This document shows positions 1 through 9,337 of a stretch of DNA of 64,000 bases, piece by piece. The notes under the pieces were generated by a model. That model searched no databases. It saw only the letters and a program-made list of their open reading frames with translations, and was not told where the DNA came from. Position 1 is the stretch's first letter; each line of letters begins with the position of its first letter. This DNA is from Carnobacterium sp. 17-4 (lineage in GTDB: Bacteria; Bacillota; Bacilli; Lactobacillales; Carnobacteriaceae). The translations under genes were made by a program, and so were the position numbers. The stretch is taken from positions 1,848,363 through 1,912,362 of the forward strand of contig NC_015391.1 of assembly GCF_000195575.1 (NCBI RefSeq), read 5' to 3'.

Positions 1-652
1 TCAATACTTTCTCCACACGATCATTATAAGTGATCAATGAAAGGCCAGCAGGTACACCGACACATTTTTGTGTTCCGGCAATCGCAATATCAATTCCCCA
101 TTCATCTACTTTTACAGGAACTCCACCATAAGTCGCAACTGTATCAACTACGAGGAAAATACCTTCTTTTTGACAATAGGCACCAATTTGGTCTAGAGCT
201 TGTATTTGTCCATTAGCCGTTTCACCATGAACCATGGCAACAATTTTTGGTTGATGCTTAGCAATAGCTTCAATAATCTCAACTTGCTCAAACGCACTGT
301 CCCATTCTTTTTCTATATATACAATATCTGCTTTTGCACGTTCACAAATTTCACCTAATAAATAGGCAAAACGACCGTAAGCGGGTATTAACACTTTATC
401 ACCAGGTTCAATCAGCCCAATTAAAGCTGCTTCCAAACCTGATCTGGAAGTTCCATCGATAGCAAAAGCTTGTTTATTTTTTGTTCCAAAAGGTACCTTG
501 ATCATTTCTCTAACTTCATTCATAATTTTCAAAAATACTGGATCAAATTGTCCTAGAATCGGTGTACTCATCGCTTGTCTTACTCGCGGGTGTACTTCCA
601 CAGGTCCTGGGGTCATTATTGTGCGAATAGGTGTATTCAATTCATTATACAT
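1..652 (-). CDS. pucG: (S)-ureidoglycine-glyoxylate aminotransferase, partial (C-terminus beyond window)
   Basis: Class V PLP aminotransferase of the PucG family, which converts ureidoglycine plus glyoxylate to oxalurate plus glycine in purine ring breakdown. The visible 217 residues begin MYNELNTPIRTIMTPGPVEV and carry the PucG-like stretches GQFDPVF and IDGTSRSGLEAAL. The PLP-binding lysine is K196 in GTQKC. The start is the ATG at 652, behind a GGGAGG site. The C-terminal half is lost at the window edge. It diverges from pucR and sits next to the allantoin operon, so the assignment to PucG rather than serine-pyruvate transaminase is supported by context as well as sequence. Any downstream genes of its operon lie outside the window. 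Confidence 0.88.
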   Translation of the reverse strand, partial: MYNELNTPIRTIMTPGPVEVHPRVRQAMSTPILGQFDPVFLKIMNEVREMIKVPFGTKNKQAFAIDGTSRSGLEAALIGLIEPGDKVLIPAYGRFAYLLGEICERAKADIVYIEKEWDSAFEQVEIIEAIAKHQPKIVAMVHGETANGQIQALDQIGAYCQKEGIFLVVDTVATYGGVPVKVDEWGIDIAIAGTQKCVGVPAGLSLITYNDRVEKVL

Positions 653-670
653 ATAACTGCCTCCCATTAT

Positions 671-699
671 TTTATATTATCTCTAGACTATAATACCAA
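671..699 (-). promoter_or_regulatory. Probable promoter of pucG
   Basis: On the minus strand a -35 TTGGTA (694-699) and a -10 TATAAA (671-676) are separated by 17 bp, 19 nt upstream of the pucG start codon. The close spacing leaves a very short leader. This is a consensus match only. Confidence 0.5.
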
Positions 700-767
700 A
701 CTAGAACAAAACTTCATTGGGCAATTCAACTAATTTTCCAAGTAAGTTGTTTTCAATGCACAAACAA

Positions 768-796
768 TTGCTGTAAACGCTTCTTTCCTTTAAACT
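768..796 (+). promoter_or_regulatory. Probable pucR promoter with an overlapping partial cre
   Basis: A -35 TTGCTG (768-773) and a -10 TAAACT (791-796) are separated by 17 bp. The stretch TGTAAACGCTT (772-782) inside the spacer matches the left part of the CcpA cre consensus, but its last two positions (TT instead of CA) do not fit. Glucose control of pucR is therefore possible but weakly supported. Confidence 0.4.
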
Positions 797-815
797 AAAG
801 ACAAGAGGTGATTTT

Positions 816-2453
816 GTGATTATCATGAAAGATTTATTAGATGTTCCCCGCTTTTCAACTTTAAAATCGTTAACGTCTATCAACCATCTTGAACATAAGG
901 TTGATAGCATAGAAATTACCGAAACGCCTGATGTTGCATTTTACATCCCTGAGAACGCGTTTATTCTTACAACAGCCATGATTTATAAAGATAATCAGAC
1001 TCAGCTTATTCCTTTAATTGACTCTCTTAAACGAGCAAATTCTGCTGGTTTAGGTATTAAAGTGGGTCGCTTTATAGATAAAATCGATCAATCTGTTTTA
1101 GACTATGCAAATGAACTCAGCTTTCCGATTATCCAAATCCCAAACACTGTTCCTTTGGGTTCTCTATTGCATCAATTATTAAATTATATATGGAATACAA
1201 AAACTGAGCAACTTTCATATGCTTTAGATATTCAAAAGCGGTTTTCCACTCTTTTAATGAATGATGCAAGCTATGCTCGTTTCATTGCAGAATTTGGTAA
1301 ATTAGTTAAAACCCCTGTCATTTTGCTTGATCCATTTCGAAAAGTTGTTGCTCATTCAAAACATTTCAGTCATTCAAGTAAACCTGCTGAATATTTTGTC
1401 AATCAAATTATTCAGCGAAAACAACAATGGAAAGCAAACGAGACAGATGCATTCTTAATTAAAGATACAGACGATATTGAAGCACAAATTTCCGTTTATC
1501 CTGTTCAGTCAAATAACCATTTCCCTTTTTACTTGTTAATTTTACGGCCTGAACAAATTCCTTATCCTATATCTGAATTTGCTATTGATCAAGCTTGTTT
1601 GGTACTCTCGTTCATTATCTTTAAAAATGAAAAGGTAGACGAATCCTTAAAAATACTAAAAAGTGATTATTTTGCTGAGCTGGTCGAAACTCAACAATCA
1701 ACTCAACCTAAACAAAAAGATTGGATTGAGTTGGGAAGCAAATTTGGTATGCATCGCTCTAACTACTATCAAGTAGTTTATGTTAATTGTATAAATAAAG
1801 TTGGTAGTAGCACTCCTTTTACCTATCAAGAAGAGATGGTAAATCTTGCTGCTCAATGGTTAGATGAAACCTTACCTGCTGCTGTTAGAGATACCGTTGT
1901 TTTCCGATTAAAAAATACGACTCATCTAGCCATTCTCTTTCAAAAGAAACAAGAAGATGTAGAGAGTATTCTGGAGGACACACTAAATGACCTCAGTGAA
2001 GCACTGCCAATACAATTAGCTTTTTCATTTGGAAATGCACATGAAAGTGTAGATAAGATTGGAAATTCTTATATCGAAGCAAAATTAGCTTATGAAGAAT
2101 CTTCTAGCATGGATCATCAACCTACTTTTTATTACTACCACCACAGAGGAATGATCAATTTATTTGAACGTGTAGAATCAGAAGAAGTTCACTACTTTTG
2201 TCAAACGATTTTAAAGGATTTAGCTTATCCAAAAGAAGATTCGCTTATCGAGTTGCGAAAAACATTGCAAGCTTATCTTGATTTCCAATGTGAAATTGCT
2301 AAAACGGCTAAAAAATTATTCATCCATCGCAATACGGTCAAATACCGCATCGATCATTGCGAAACAATACTTGGTACTCCTATTGCTGATCCAACTACTA
2401 GCTTGAGCTTACGTTTAGCTCTTTCTTTGTCACAGAAAGATACGGATTACTAG
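816..2453 (+). CDS. pucR: PucR family purine catabolism transcriptional regulator
   Basis: A 545-residue regulator with the PucR architecture: an N-terminal PucR sensory domain (about 1-130), a middle region of the CdaR GGDEF-like type (about 280-430), and a C-terminal HTH_30 domain (about 480-540) with the typical IHRNTVKYRIDHCE recognition segment. B. subtilis PucR activates uric acid and allantoin genes in response to pathway intermediates, and the same role is inferred here because the gene sits between pucG and the allantoin operon. The start is GTG at 816, 5 nt behind AGAGGTG; an ATG at 825 is too far from that site. The gene ends just before a hairpin terminator. Confidence 0.88.
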   Translation: MIIMKDLLDVPRFSTLKSLTSINHLEHKVDSIEITETPDVAFYIPENAFILTTAMIYKDNQTQLIPLIDSLKRANSAGLGIKVGRFIDKIDQSVLDYANELSFPIIQIPNTVPLGSLLHQLLNYIWNTKTEQLSYALDIQKRFSTLLMNDASYARFIAEFGKLVKTPVILLDPFRKVVAHSKHFSHSSKPAEYFVNQIIQRKQQWKANETDAFLIKDTDDIEAQISVYPVQSNNHFPFYLLILRPEQIPYPISEFAIDQACLVLSFIIFKNEKVDESLKILKSDYFAELVETQQSTQPKQKDWIELGSKFGMHRSNYYQVVYVNCINKVGSSTPFTYQEEMVNLAAQWLDETLPAAVRDTVVFRLKNTTHLAILFQKKQEDVESILEDTLNDLSEALPIQLAFSFGNAHESVDKIGNSYIEAKLAYEESSSMDHQPTFYYYHHRGMINLFERVESEEVHYFCQTILKDLAYPKEDSLIELRKTLQAYLDFQCEIAKTAKKLFIHRNTVKYRIDHCETILGTPIADPTTSLSLRLALSLSQKDTDY

Positions 2454-2463
2454 ACATTAAGAA

Positions 2464-2502
2464 ATAAAGAGGTGAAGACTTTTGTCTCCACCTCTTTTTC
2501 TA
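2464..2502. terminator. Bidirectional terminator between pucR and arcC
   Basis: The inverted repeat AAAGAGGTG/CACCTCTTT, with an inner AGAC/GTCT pairing, is followed by a T run. It lies between two convergent genes and can serve both. Confidence 0.75.
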
Positions 2503-2525
2503 TAACAAATTAGTCTTAATTTTCT

Positions 2526-3470
2526 TTAACTAATTCCCACAATACGTGTTCCGGCATTTCCTTTTACAGCATCAGCAGCTTGTTCAAGTGAACAAATAAT
2601 ACTTGTTTTCCCTTTTTTAGCAAAATCAATGGCTGCTTCCATTTTTGGACCCATGCTCCCAGCAGCAAATTGACCATCTGCTAAATGTTTTTGAGCTTCT
2701 TCGAGAGTAATTTCATCTAGTCGTTCTTGATTTGATTTCCCATAATTAATGTACACGTTTGGTACATCCGTTAGCATCATAAAAACATCGGCGTCAACTT
2801 GTTCTGCTAACTTTTTGCCTGTGCGGTCTTTATCAATAACGGCCTCAATTCCTCTAAGCTGATTGTCTTCACCTAGTACTACTGGGATTCCGCCTCCGCC
2901 AGCGGCAATAACGACTGTATTTTGCTTTAAGAGTGCAAGGATGGACTCTACACCATGTACTTTTAAGGGTTGTGGCGACGGTACGACTCTTCTGTATCCA
3001 CGACCAGCATCTTCCATCATTGTCCAACCTTTTTCATTCTTCATTTTTTCGGCTTCTTCAACAGAATAAAATACACCAATTGGTTTGTTTGGATTTTGAA
3101 AAGCTTCATCATCAGGTGAAACTTCTGTTTGCGTTAATAAATTAACGATATTGCTGGTTAGACCTTTTTGGATCCATACATTTTTTAGAGATTGCTCCAT
3201 CATATACCCTATAAACCCTTGAGATTCTGCTGTACATACATCTAAAGGAAATGGAGGCACAACGTCTTTTGCTTCTTCATTTTGACGAAGAATATTCCCA
3301 ACTTGTGGACCATTTCCATGAGTCAAGACGATTTCATAATCCAATTTATCAATTTCTGCAATCAATTCTGCACTTGTTTTCACATTTTCTAACTGGTTTT
3401 CATAAAGCGCTTCTTGGTTTGGTCGTAATATTGCATTTCCTCCCAAAGCGATCACTACACGTTTAGCCAT
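2526..3470 (-). CDS. arcC: Carbamate kinase
   Basis: This enzyme transfers the phosphate of carbamoyl phosphate to ADP, giving ATP, CO2 and ammonia. Its 314 residues are the full family length, with the signatures ALGGNAIL at the N-terminus, GNGPQVGN, AAGGGGIPV and DKDRTGKKLA. It is the last gene of the allantoin operon, 11 bp after the DUF2877 gene. There is no arginine deiminase or ornithine carbamoyltransferase nearby, so its carbamoyl phosphate most likely comes from oxalurate cleavage rather than the arginine pathway. This matches the E. coli order in which a carbamate kinase (ybcF/allK) follows fdrA-ylbE-ylbF. Confidence 0.93.
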   Translation of the reverse strand: MAKRVVIALGGNAILRPNQEALYENQLENVKTSAELIAEIDKLDYEIVLTHGNGPQVGNILRQNEEAKDVVPPFPLDVCTAESQGFIGYMMEQSLKNVWIQKGLTSNIVNLLTQTEVSPDDEAFQNPNKPIGVFYSVEEAEKMKNEKGWTMMEDAGRGYRRVVPSPQPLKVHGVESILALLKQNTVVIAAGGGGIPVVLGEDNQLRGIEAVIDKDRTGKKLAEQVDADVFMMLTDVPNVYINYGKSNQERLDEITLEEAQKHLADGQFAAGSMGPKMEAAIDFAKKGKTSIICSLEQAADAVKGNAGTRIVGIS

Positions 3471-3481
3471 TATATTCCTCC

Positions 3482-4339
3482 TTAATTTTTATCAAATAAA
3501 ATTATGGTTGCTACAAATCCTGTTAACATATCCAATCCAGAAGTATGACCAATTCTAATAATACTTTGAATGACTTCCTCGATTTCATTTTCAGTTGAAT
3601 CTTTTGATAAGACTTGAATTAAATGATGAATCGGTTCATTCCATTTTTTCTGAAGCGCACAATTTAAATAATGAATGCTTACAGTAGTGGTACGAACCGG
3701 TTCTCCAATTAGCTTTAGATTTAACGTTTCTTCAAAAAAAGAATCCAACCTTTTATAAAAGAGATCTGCTGCTAAGCAACCGATCAGCATATCATCTCCA
3801 GAAGGGGTGAGTCCTTTTCCTCTGCCTAACAAATAATCAAGACCACTCGTCTGTTCTCTTTCATTTCCACATACTATTTTTTTTAATGCATCCAATTCCC
3901 ATCTACTATTAAAGTCCTTTACATACCCTAATTCGCTTAAGGAAAAAGTGAACCCATTTAAATCAGTCATTTGATGCAGATAATGGAATAATTTTTCAAC
4001 ACTAGCTGAATTTAATTTACTCTCACTTTCAAAAACTGAAGAGTAGTGATCAGAATTGTGCAAACTCAGTTGAGTATTGCCTATTCTGACCCACCCACCA
4101 GCAATTTTTACTCTTTCATTTTTCATTGTGGTTTTGATTAACGATTGTAAACACTCTTTTTCAACATAAATGGCATGTGGCAGTTTTGGATAATCTAAGC
4201 CACAAACTAAAATCAATTCGTTCTTTTTCTTATTTTGCAGATTAATGCTTTTGTCGAAAACACTTTGGACAGACCACTCACTAGTTGAAAATAATGTTTC
4301 TCTTAATGCCTCGTCAAACAAAATAGCTTTTTCAAACAT
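3482..4339 (-). CDS. allH: DUF2877 protein, likely oxamate carbamoyltransferase subunit (YlbF/AllH-like)
   Basis: A 285-residue soluble protein with the DUF2877 core LLGRGKGLTPSGDDMLIG near the middle and TTTVSIHYLNCALQ further on. The E. coli counterpart YlbF is encoded beside FdrA and YlbE, and the three have been reported together as oxamate transcarbamylase; that role is inferred here from the identical gene order. I place the start at the ATG at 4339, 5 nt after AGGAGGGG. The longer frame opening at 4360 would translate through the ribosome binding site itself. Confidence 0.75.
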   Translation of the reverse strand: MFEKAILFDEALRETLFSTSEWSVQSVFDKSINLQNKKKNELILVCGLDYPKLPHAIYVEKECLQSLIKTTMKNERVKIAGGWVRIGNTQLSLHNSDHYSSVFESESKLNSASVEKLFHYLHQMTDLNGFTFSLSELGYVKDFNSRWELDALKKIVCGNEREQTSGLDYLLGRGKGLTPSGDDMLIGCLAADLFYKRLDSFFEETLNLKLIGEPVRTTTVSIHYLNCALQKKWNEPIHHLIQVLSKDSTENEIEEVIQSIIRIGHTSGLDMLTGFVATIILFDKN

Positions 4340-4374
4340 CGTGGCCCCTCCTGTGTTCACGCATTTTTTACATT

Positions 4375-5640
4375 TTACTCATTAAAACCAAGTTTTTTAG
4401 CATAGGCTAAGACTGCTTTTTCAAAACAGTCTATTGGTGGGTGAACTGTTCCTGCTCCAATTTGACCTAAACCAGCTTTTTTATTAGCGATTCCGGTGTT
4501 GATAACTGGAGTGATTCCCGTTTCAACAACTTTAGCCGCATCAATTCCTAAACAAATCCCTTGGAAATCCCATGTTGGAACAGTAAAGTTAGGATTTTGA
4601 TCAATACAGATCTCTTTCATTTCATTGCTGGTATTTAAGGCATCTTGGAAACCGCCTGAACCCACAAAGCGTGTTACTGCTGGAGCAGCGATCATCGCCA
4701 TTCCTCCAACCCCAAACGTTTCAGTAATTGCGCTGTCTCCCATGTCTGGTGCAGCATCTTCTTCGGTGAAGCCTGAAAAGTACAAACCTTGTGGCGTATT
4801 TACAGGACCTGTAAACCATTCGTCTCCCATTCCGGCAATCCGAATACCAAATTCGTATCCGTTCCGGCACATTGCGGTTACAACCGTTCCTTCTTGGATC
4901 ATACGTGCCCCATCCATTACAGCTTTAGCTGCAGCCATCATAATATTTAAGAAGAATTGGTCGGTGTCTGCTAAGAATTTGATGACTTCTTCTTTTTCTT
5001 TTTGATCAATCTCTAAAGCGACAATACTAGGTGCCATTTCTTTTAAAAATACTAATGATGCTGCAATATTGCGTTGGTGAAATTCATCCCCCATTGCAAT
5101 GGATTTAGCAATCATTACATTAATATTCAAACCACTTTCTTTTGTCTTTAATGCTTTACTTAATACTGGACAAAGTACATTACGCATCCAATGCAGACGA
5201 GTGACTACTTCGTCAGAATAAGCACCAAAACGTAAAACAGCTCCTATTCCTTCATTCATTGTGCAATAAGCAACGTTGCCATCCGTCCGATTTTCAACAA
5301 CTAAGACAGCCATGTTTCCTGAAGTAATGCCTCCCATAGGTCCTACTGCGTTTACATGGTGACATGGCATTAATGTCACTTCGCCAGATTCAAGTAACTT
5401 ACGAGCATCTGTTTCATTCTCTGCCCATCCTTCAAACAATACTGCACCAATACATGCACCTTGAATAGGATCAACCATCTTATCATAAGTAATAGGAGGA
5501 CCTGCATGAAGTAATACTTTTCCTTCATTAAATTCTTTAATAACGGTATTTGCTGGAACCACATCTAATAAGAAAGGCGATCCAGCTACAATTTTAGAAA
5601 TAACAGCCTGGTTAGCTTCATCGATTGTTTGATAATTCAT
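4375..5640 (-). CDS. allG: DUF1116 protein, likely oxamate carbamoyltransferase subunit (YlbE/AllG-like)
   Basis: A 421-residue protein of the DUF1116 (YlbE) family, rich in glycine stretches such as GPMGGITSGNMAV and FGVGGMAMIAAPAVTRFVGSGG. It lies 15 bp downstream of fdrA and 35 bp upstream of the DUF2877 start, inside one operon. By analogy with E. coli YlbE it should be one of the three proteins needed to split oxalurate phosphorolytically into oxamate and carbamoyl phosphate. No catalytic residue can be named from sequence alone. The operon context is strong; the individual role within the complex is inferred. Confidence 0.78.
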   Translation of the reverse strand: MNYQTIDEANQAVISKIVAGSPFLLDVVPANTVIKEFNEGKVLLHAGPPITYDKMVDPIQGACIGAVLFEGWAENETDARKLLESGEVTLMPCHHVNAVGPMGGITSGNMAVLVVENRTDGNVAYCTMNEGIGAVLRFGAYSDEVVTRLHWMRNVLCPVLSKALKTKESGLNINVMIAKSIAMGDEFHQRNIAASLVFLKEMAPSIVALEIDQKEKEEVIKFLADTDQFFLNIMMAAAKAVMDGARMIQEGTVVTAMCRNGYEFGIRIAGMGDEWFTGPVNTPQGLYFSGFTEEDAAPDMGDSAITETFGVGGMAMIAAPAVTRFVGSGGFQDALNTSNEMKEICIDQNPNFTVPTWDFQGICLGIDAAKVVETGITPVINTGIANKKAGLGQIGAGTVHPPIDCFEKAVLAYAKKLGFNE

Positions 5641-5655
5641 TATTCATTTCCTCCC

Positions 5656-7419
5656 TTAGTTGTTCTCATTCGTGTAATTTTTCAAGAAATATAGCGCTTT
5701 TTGTAATGTAACATTCCCACCTGCTGCTGGACGCCAATCGAATTGGATAGAAGTACCTCCCATTTCACGAATAGCGTCAGAAAAGCTGCGTAAACCAATA
5801 TTTAAGAAGGTTTTTGTTCTTAACATATCCATCATTTGTTCAGATGGGATCAATTCTTCTTCAAAAGCTGGTGCTTCAACCGTTTGAATAGTCTTTTCAA
5901 CCTCATCTAATGAGATAGAAACTAATTTTAATGCCATACGAACAGCTTGGTTGTTGCTGTCAGCAACTATAACGCCAGCTTCTTCAAGAATCGTTTTTTG
6001 TTTTTTAATATCCTGAGGATCTTCATCCGTTCCTACGATTGCTCCAATAAAGACTAGCTGTTTGTTAGTTTCTTTAGCTTTATCTTGTGCTTTCTTAATC
6101 GCTGGAGCTAATTCAGTAGCCATATCGATATGCGCTCCATATCCTAATACGATATCCAATAAAATGATGGCAGTTTCAGAATCATCTGCTGCTTGCTCAA
6201 TCATTTCAATTCGTTTATCTGGATCAATCATTGGATGTGGCTTTCCTTGCGTGTAGATGTCATCACCTAAATCAATGATTTCATATCCCGCATCTTTTAA
6301 AATAAAGCCTTCTTTTTTATCAGCACTACCGGTTAATTCTAGTCCTTCTTTTATCAGCATCGCAGCTTCATTGGCTAGTGTTCCACCTGAGTAATATCCT
6401 TTAATATATTTTTGATCAGATGAAAAAGCTACTTCAGGAAGTTCTATAGCTTGTTCCTCAACGGATACAGCTTCGTTGTTTAATAGTTGAACTGCAATTC
6501 TAGCTGTTTCTTCTAATGTATACGCATGGTAAAGGTTTTCTTCGTGATAAGTCGGCTTTTCACCTAAGAAAATTGTTACAGCTGGCTTAGTAATTTTACG
6601 TAATAGCGCTAACACTTTTTCACGAACAGCTGGAGCAGGTGGTTTTGAGATCACGACAATGACATCAGTATCCGGGTCATTTTCAAGTGTTACAATGCCA
6701 TCCATCAATGTAATTCCGCCAATTTCTTCTTTTAAATCACGTCCTCCTGTTCCAATCGCATTCGTTACACCGCCACCCAGTTTATGAATGATCGTGGAAA
6801 CTTCTTGGATTCCTGTTCCGGAAGCTCCTACAATTCCAATAGCGCCTTTTCGAACAACGTTTGTAAAGGCTAATGGAATGCCATTGATGATACCTGTGCC
6901 ACAATCTGGTCCCATTAATAAGAGTCCTTTTTCATGTGCTTTTAGCTTTAAGCGCTTTTCATCTTCAATCGAAACGTTGTCACTGAAACAAAATACATGT
7001 TTGCCTTCATCCAAAGCTTTTTCAATCTCTAAAGGCGCATGTGTCCCTGGTATAGAGATTAAGGCAACTGGCGCATCTTTAGATAAACTGATGGCTTTAT
7101 CCCATGTTCGAACAGACTCTTGAGCGTCACTATTATCCATCCCTTTTGATTGTTCTTCTAAAAACACATCGATCTCTTCCATGACGTTTGGAACAACAGA
7201 TTCGTCTTTCACATCTAGAACGACAGCCATATCATTAGCTGATGCTTTTTCTAATTCTGGTGTATACAGACCTCCTGTTTTAAAGATGTCTTTATTAGCA
7301 GGTGTTCCCATCATAATTGACACATTATTTACGCCTTCAACTGTATTGATTTTGTTCGTTAATAGCATTAGGACAATCGAATCTTGGTAACTATTGTTTT
7401 TTATAATCGTCGTTAACAT
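5656..7419 (-). CDS. fdrA: FdrA family acyl-CoA synthetase-like protein, likely oxamate carbamoyltransferase subunit
   Basis: A 587-residue FdrA homologue with the succinyl-CoA-synthetase-like fold. A CoA-binding/Rossmann region contains GPDCGTGIINGIPLAF, and GIVGASGTGIQEVS leads to GTGGRDLKEEIGG. A C-terminal ligase-like half includes GYYSGGTLANEAAML. E. coli fdrA was first known as a suppressor of dominant-negative FtsH and has since been linked to anaerobic allantoin use. The start is the ATG at 7419, 7 nt after GAGGGG; the in-frame ATG at 7440 lies upstream of that site. It is the third gene from the end of a co-directional operon with gaps of 15-35 bp. Confidence 0.85.
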   Translation of the reverse strand: MLTTIIKNNSYQDSIVLMLLTNKINTVEGVNNVSIMMGTPANKDIFKTGGLYTPELEKASANDMAVVLDVKDESVVPNVMEEIDVFLEEQSKGMDNSDAQESVRTWDKAISLSKDAPVALISIPGTHAPLEIEKALDEGKHVFCFSDNVSIEDEKRLKLKAHEKGLLLMGPDCGTGIINGIPLAFTNVVRKGAIGIVGASGTGIQEVSTIIHKLGGGVTNAIGTGGRDLKEEIGGITLMDGIVTLENDPDTDVIVVISKPPAPAVREKVLALLRKITKPAVTIFLGEKPTYHEENLYHAYTLEETARIAVQLLNNEAVSVEEQAIELPEVAFSSDQKYIKGYYSGGTLANEAAMLIKEGLELTGSADKKEGFILKDAGYEIIDLGDDIYTQGKPHPMIDPDKRIEMIEQAADDSETAIILLDIVLGYGAHIDMATELAPAIKKAQDKAKETNKQLVFIGAIVGTDEDPQDIKKQKTILEEAGVIVADSNNQAVRMALKLVSISLDEVEKTIQTVEAPAFEEELIPSEQMMDMLRTKTFLNIGLRSFSDAIREMGGTSIQFDWRPAAGGNVTLQKALYFLKNYTNENN

Positions 7420-7451
7420 AGTGTGGCCCCTCTTTCTCATTTCATCATTAT

Positions 7452-8516
7452 TTAGTCAGCAAATGCACTTTTCCCGCCATACTGATCAAAATGAACAGTT
7501 TCGCTTGTTAAGTAATCATAAATACTTTTTTCAATCGGAATACCTTCTTTTTGGTACTTTTCGTAATTTAATTGACTGAGTTCCCCTGGATAATAGACTT
7601 GTTCAAAACCATCAGCTGGTTTCGTCTCATGCAATTCTGAAACAACTTGATCCATTTTTTCTTTAAATAAATCGAGATCCGTAAAGCGTTTTGGATCAAT
7701 CAATATAAATAATTGTCCCAAATCACGTCCTTCAGAAATTTTGTCATACATAGAAGTAACGTGTTTTCCAAACGGCAGTCCTAAAAGAATTCCAGACAAG
7801 ACATCAACCATCATCATCAAGCCGTATCCTTTTGGTCCAGCAATCGGCAACAAACCATTTACAGCATGAGGATCCGTTGTCGGTTTGCCATCTTTGTCTA
7901 CTGCCCAAGTATTAGGGATTTTTAAATTTTTTGATCGTGCATCTAGGATCTTTCCCCAGGCTTGAACGGTTGTCGCCATATCAAAGACTACGGGAGCACC
8001 CGTTTTTCGGGGAGCTGCAAATGCAATTGGATTGGTCCCATAATAATTCTCTGTTCCTCCAAATGCCACAACCATTGGGTCCGATTGACACATTGAAATG
8101 CCAATCAAATCTTGCTCAGCTGCTTTTTTGACATAGTAAGATAGTGCACCACTATGACTCATTTTTGATATTCCTACTACAGCAACCCCTGATTCTTTAG
8201 CTAAAGGAATCGCTTCTGCTAATGCGTTATTTGCTATATATTGACCTACTCCGTTATCCCCATGGAAAATAGCTGTACTTGGTCCTGTTACTTCAAAATC
8301 TGTTTGCGGATCCAATGTAACGCCACCTTTAGCGATTTGTTCTGCATAATAATCTACACGAACGGCTCCATGTGAATGGATTCCGCAAGAATCAGCAAAT
8401 ACTAAGTGATTGGCTACTTCTTGTGCTTGTTCAGTGTATAATCCTGCTTTTTCAAGTTTGTCTTTGATTAATTGATGCAGATCCGAAGAGGGTACAATTA
8501 CTGTATTTTCTTTCAT
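7452..8516 (-). CDS. allD: Ureidoglycolate dehydrogenase (malate/L-lactate dehydrogenase family)
   Basis: A 354-residue NAD-dependent oxidoreductase of the Ldh_2/MDH2 family, whose AllD members oxidise ureidoglycolate to oxalurate. Family features seen are the ADSCGIHSHGAVRV segment near residue 50, YYGTNPIAFAAP, VFDMATT and the glycine-rich GPKGYGLMMMVDVL. Ldh_2 enzymes act on several 2-hydroxy acids, so the substrate is assigned from position between allE and fdrA. Two starts are possible: 8516 is 9 nt from GGGAGGG (8526-8532), while 8522 is only 3 nt away, so I prefer 8516. Confidence 0.87.
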   Translation of the reverse strand: MKENTVIVPSSDLHQLIKDKLEKAGLYTEQAQEVANHLVFADSCGIHSHGAVRVDYYAEQIAKGGVTLDPQTDFEVTGPSTAIFHGDNGVGQYIANNALAEAIPLAKESGVAVVGISKMSHSGALSYYVKKAAEQDLIGISMCQSDPMVVAFGGTENYYGTNPIAFAAPRKTGAPVVFDMATTVQAWGKILDARSKNLKIPNTWAVDKDGKPTTDPHAVNGLLPIAGPKGYGLMMMVDVLSGILLGLPFGKHVTSMYDKISEGRDLGQLFILIDPKRFTDLDLFKEKMDQVVSELHETKPADGFEQVYYPGELSQLNYEKYQKEGIPIEKSIYDYLTSETVHFDQYGGKSAFAD

Positions 8517-8533
8517 ATTCATTCACCCTCCCT

Positions 8534-9319
8534 TTAAATTTTTGGATCGCGATTACAATCTTTAGAGTAAACGTAACTCAATGATTCATTACGACCAACA
8601 GCATAGGCAGCTTGTGGATTATAAGCGCCCATGAAAATATAATCGCCTTTCTCTACTGGCATCCATTCATTATCTAGGTTGTACATTCCTTGACCAGATA
8701 ATATATAAGCACCATGCTCTTGCACATGTGTCTCGACGTAACCATGGCTGGCGCCTGGTTTAAAGGATAAAACATGGAAGTTCATATCAAAACCTAAATC
8801 TTTGGGCAATAAATCCCATATGAGAACATCTTCCATGTCTTCATAGTTTGTCGCTTCAAGGTGTTCAACATTATTGAATAAGGTATGCGCAGCATAACCT
8901 TCTAGTGGTTCATACCGTTTTTTGTATAAGAAAATCTCTGTATCTTGCGTTTGTGCATTTTCAAGATACATTTTCAAATCCGCTGGTACATAAGCATACC
9001 CACCAGCTGTAAGGGTTTGTTCTTGAGTACCATCGCCTACTTTTAAGGCTCCTTCAATAACATAAACAAACGTTTCTACACCATCTTCGCCAAATCCTTG
9101 TGTATTTCCACCATTTTCGTGCAAGGTAATAATGTAATCAACAAAATTTGCTCCAAGTTTTGGTGAAGCAAGTATCGTTAGATCACAATTTTCAAATCCT
9201 GGCACAACATTTTTTACTAATCCATCATGTGGAATCAGCGCATAGTTTTGTCTCTTAATAACGGAACGTGACTCAAGCAACCCGTCTCTATACCCTTGTA
9301 CATTGTTTTTGTATCCCAT
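8534..9319 (-). CDS. allE: (S)-ureidoglycine aminohydrolase (bicupin)
   Basis: A 261-residue bicupin of the YlbA/AllE family, which releases ammonia from (S)-ureidoglycine to give (S)-ureidoglycolate. The N-terminal cupin includes [16 protein letters not shown]. The C-terminal cupin includes [16 protein letters not shown], where the acidic and histidine residues are placed to bind the Mn2+ ion used by this family. The start is taken as the ATG at 9319, 6 nt after GGGTG; a GTG at 9328 overlaps that site. It lies 9 bp before allD's ribosome binding region and 18 bp after allC, consistent with one transcript. Confidence 0.88.
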   Translation of the reverse strand: MGYKNNVQGYRDGLLESRSVIKRQNYALIPHDGLVKNVVPGFENCDLTILASPKLGANFVDYIITLHENGGNTQGFGEDGVETFVYVIEGALKVGDGTQEQTLTAGGYAYVPADLKMYLENAQTQDTEIFLYKKRYEPLEGYAAHTLFNNVEHLEATNYEDMEDVLIWDLLPKDLGFDMNFHVLSFKPGASHGYVETHVQEHGAYILSGQGMYNLDNEWMPVEKGDYIFMGAYNPQAAYAVGRNESLSYVYSKDCNRDPKI

Positions 9320-9337
9320 TTTTATCACCCATTCTTT

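Noticed and set aside
4625-5005. A 126-codon plus-strand frame opposite the DUF1116 gene
   Set aside because: It is a shadow of a well-conserved gene on the other strand, with no start signals.
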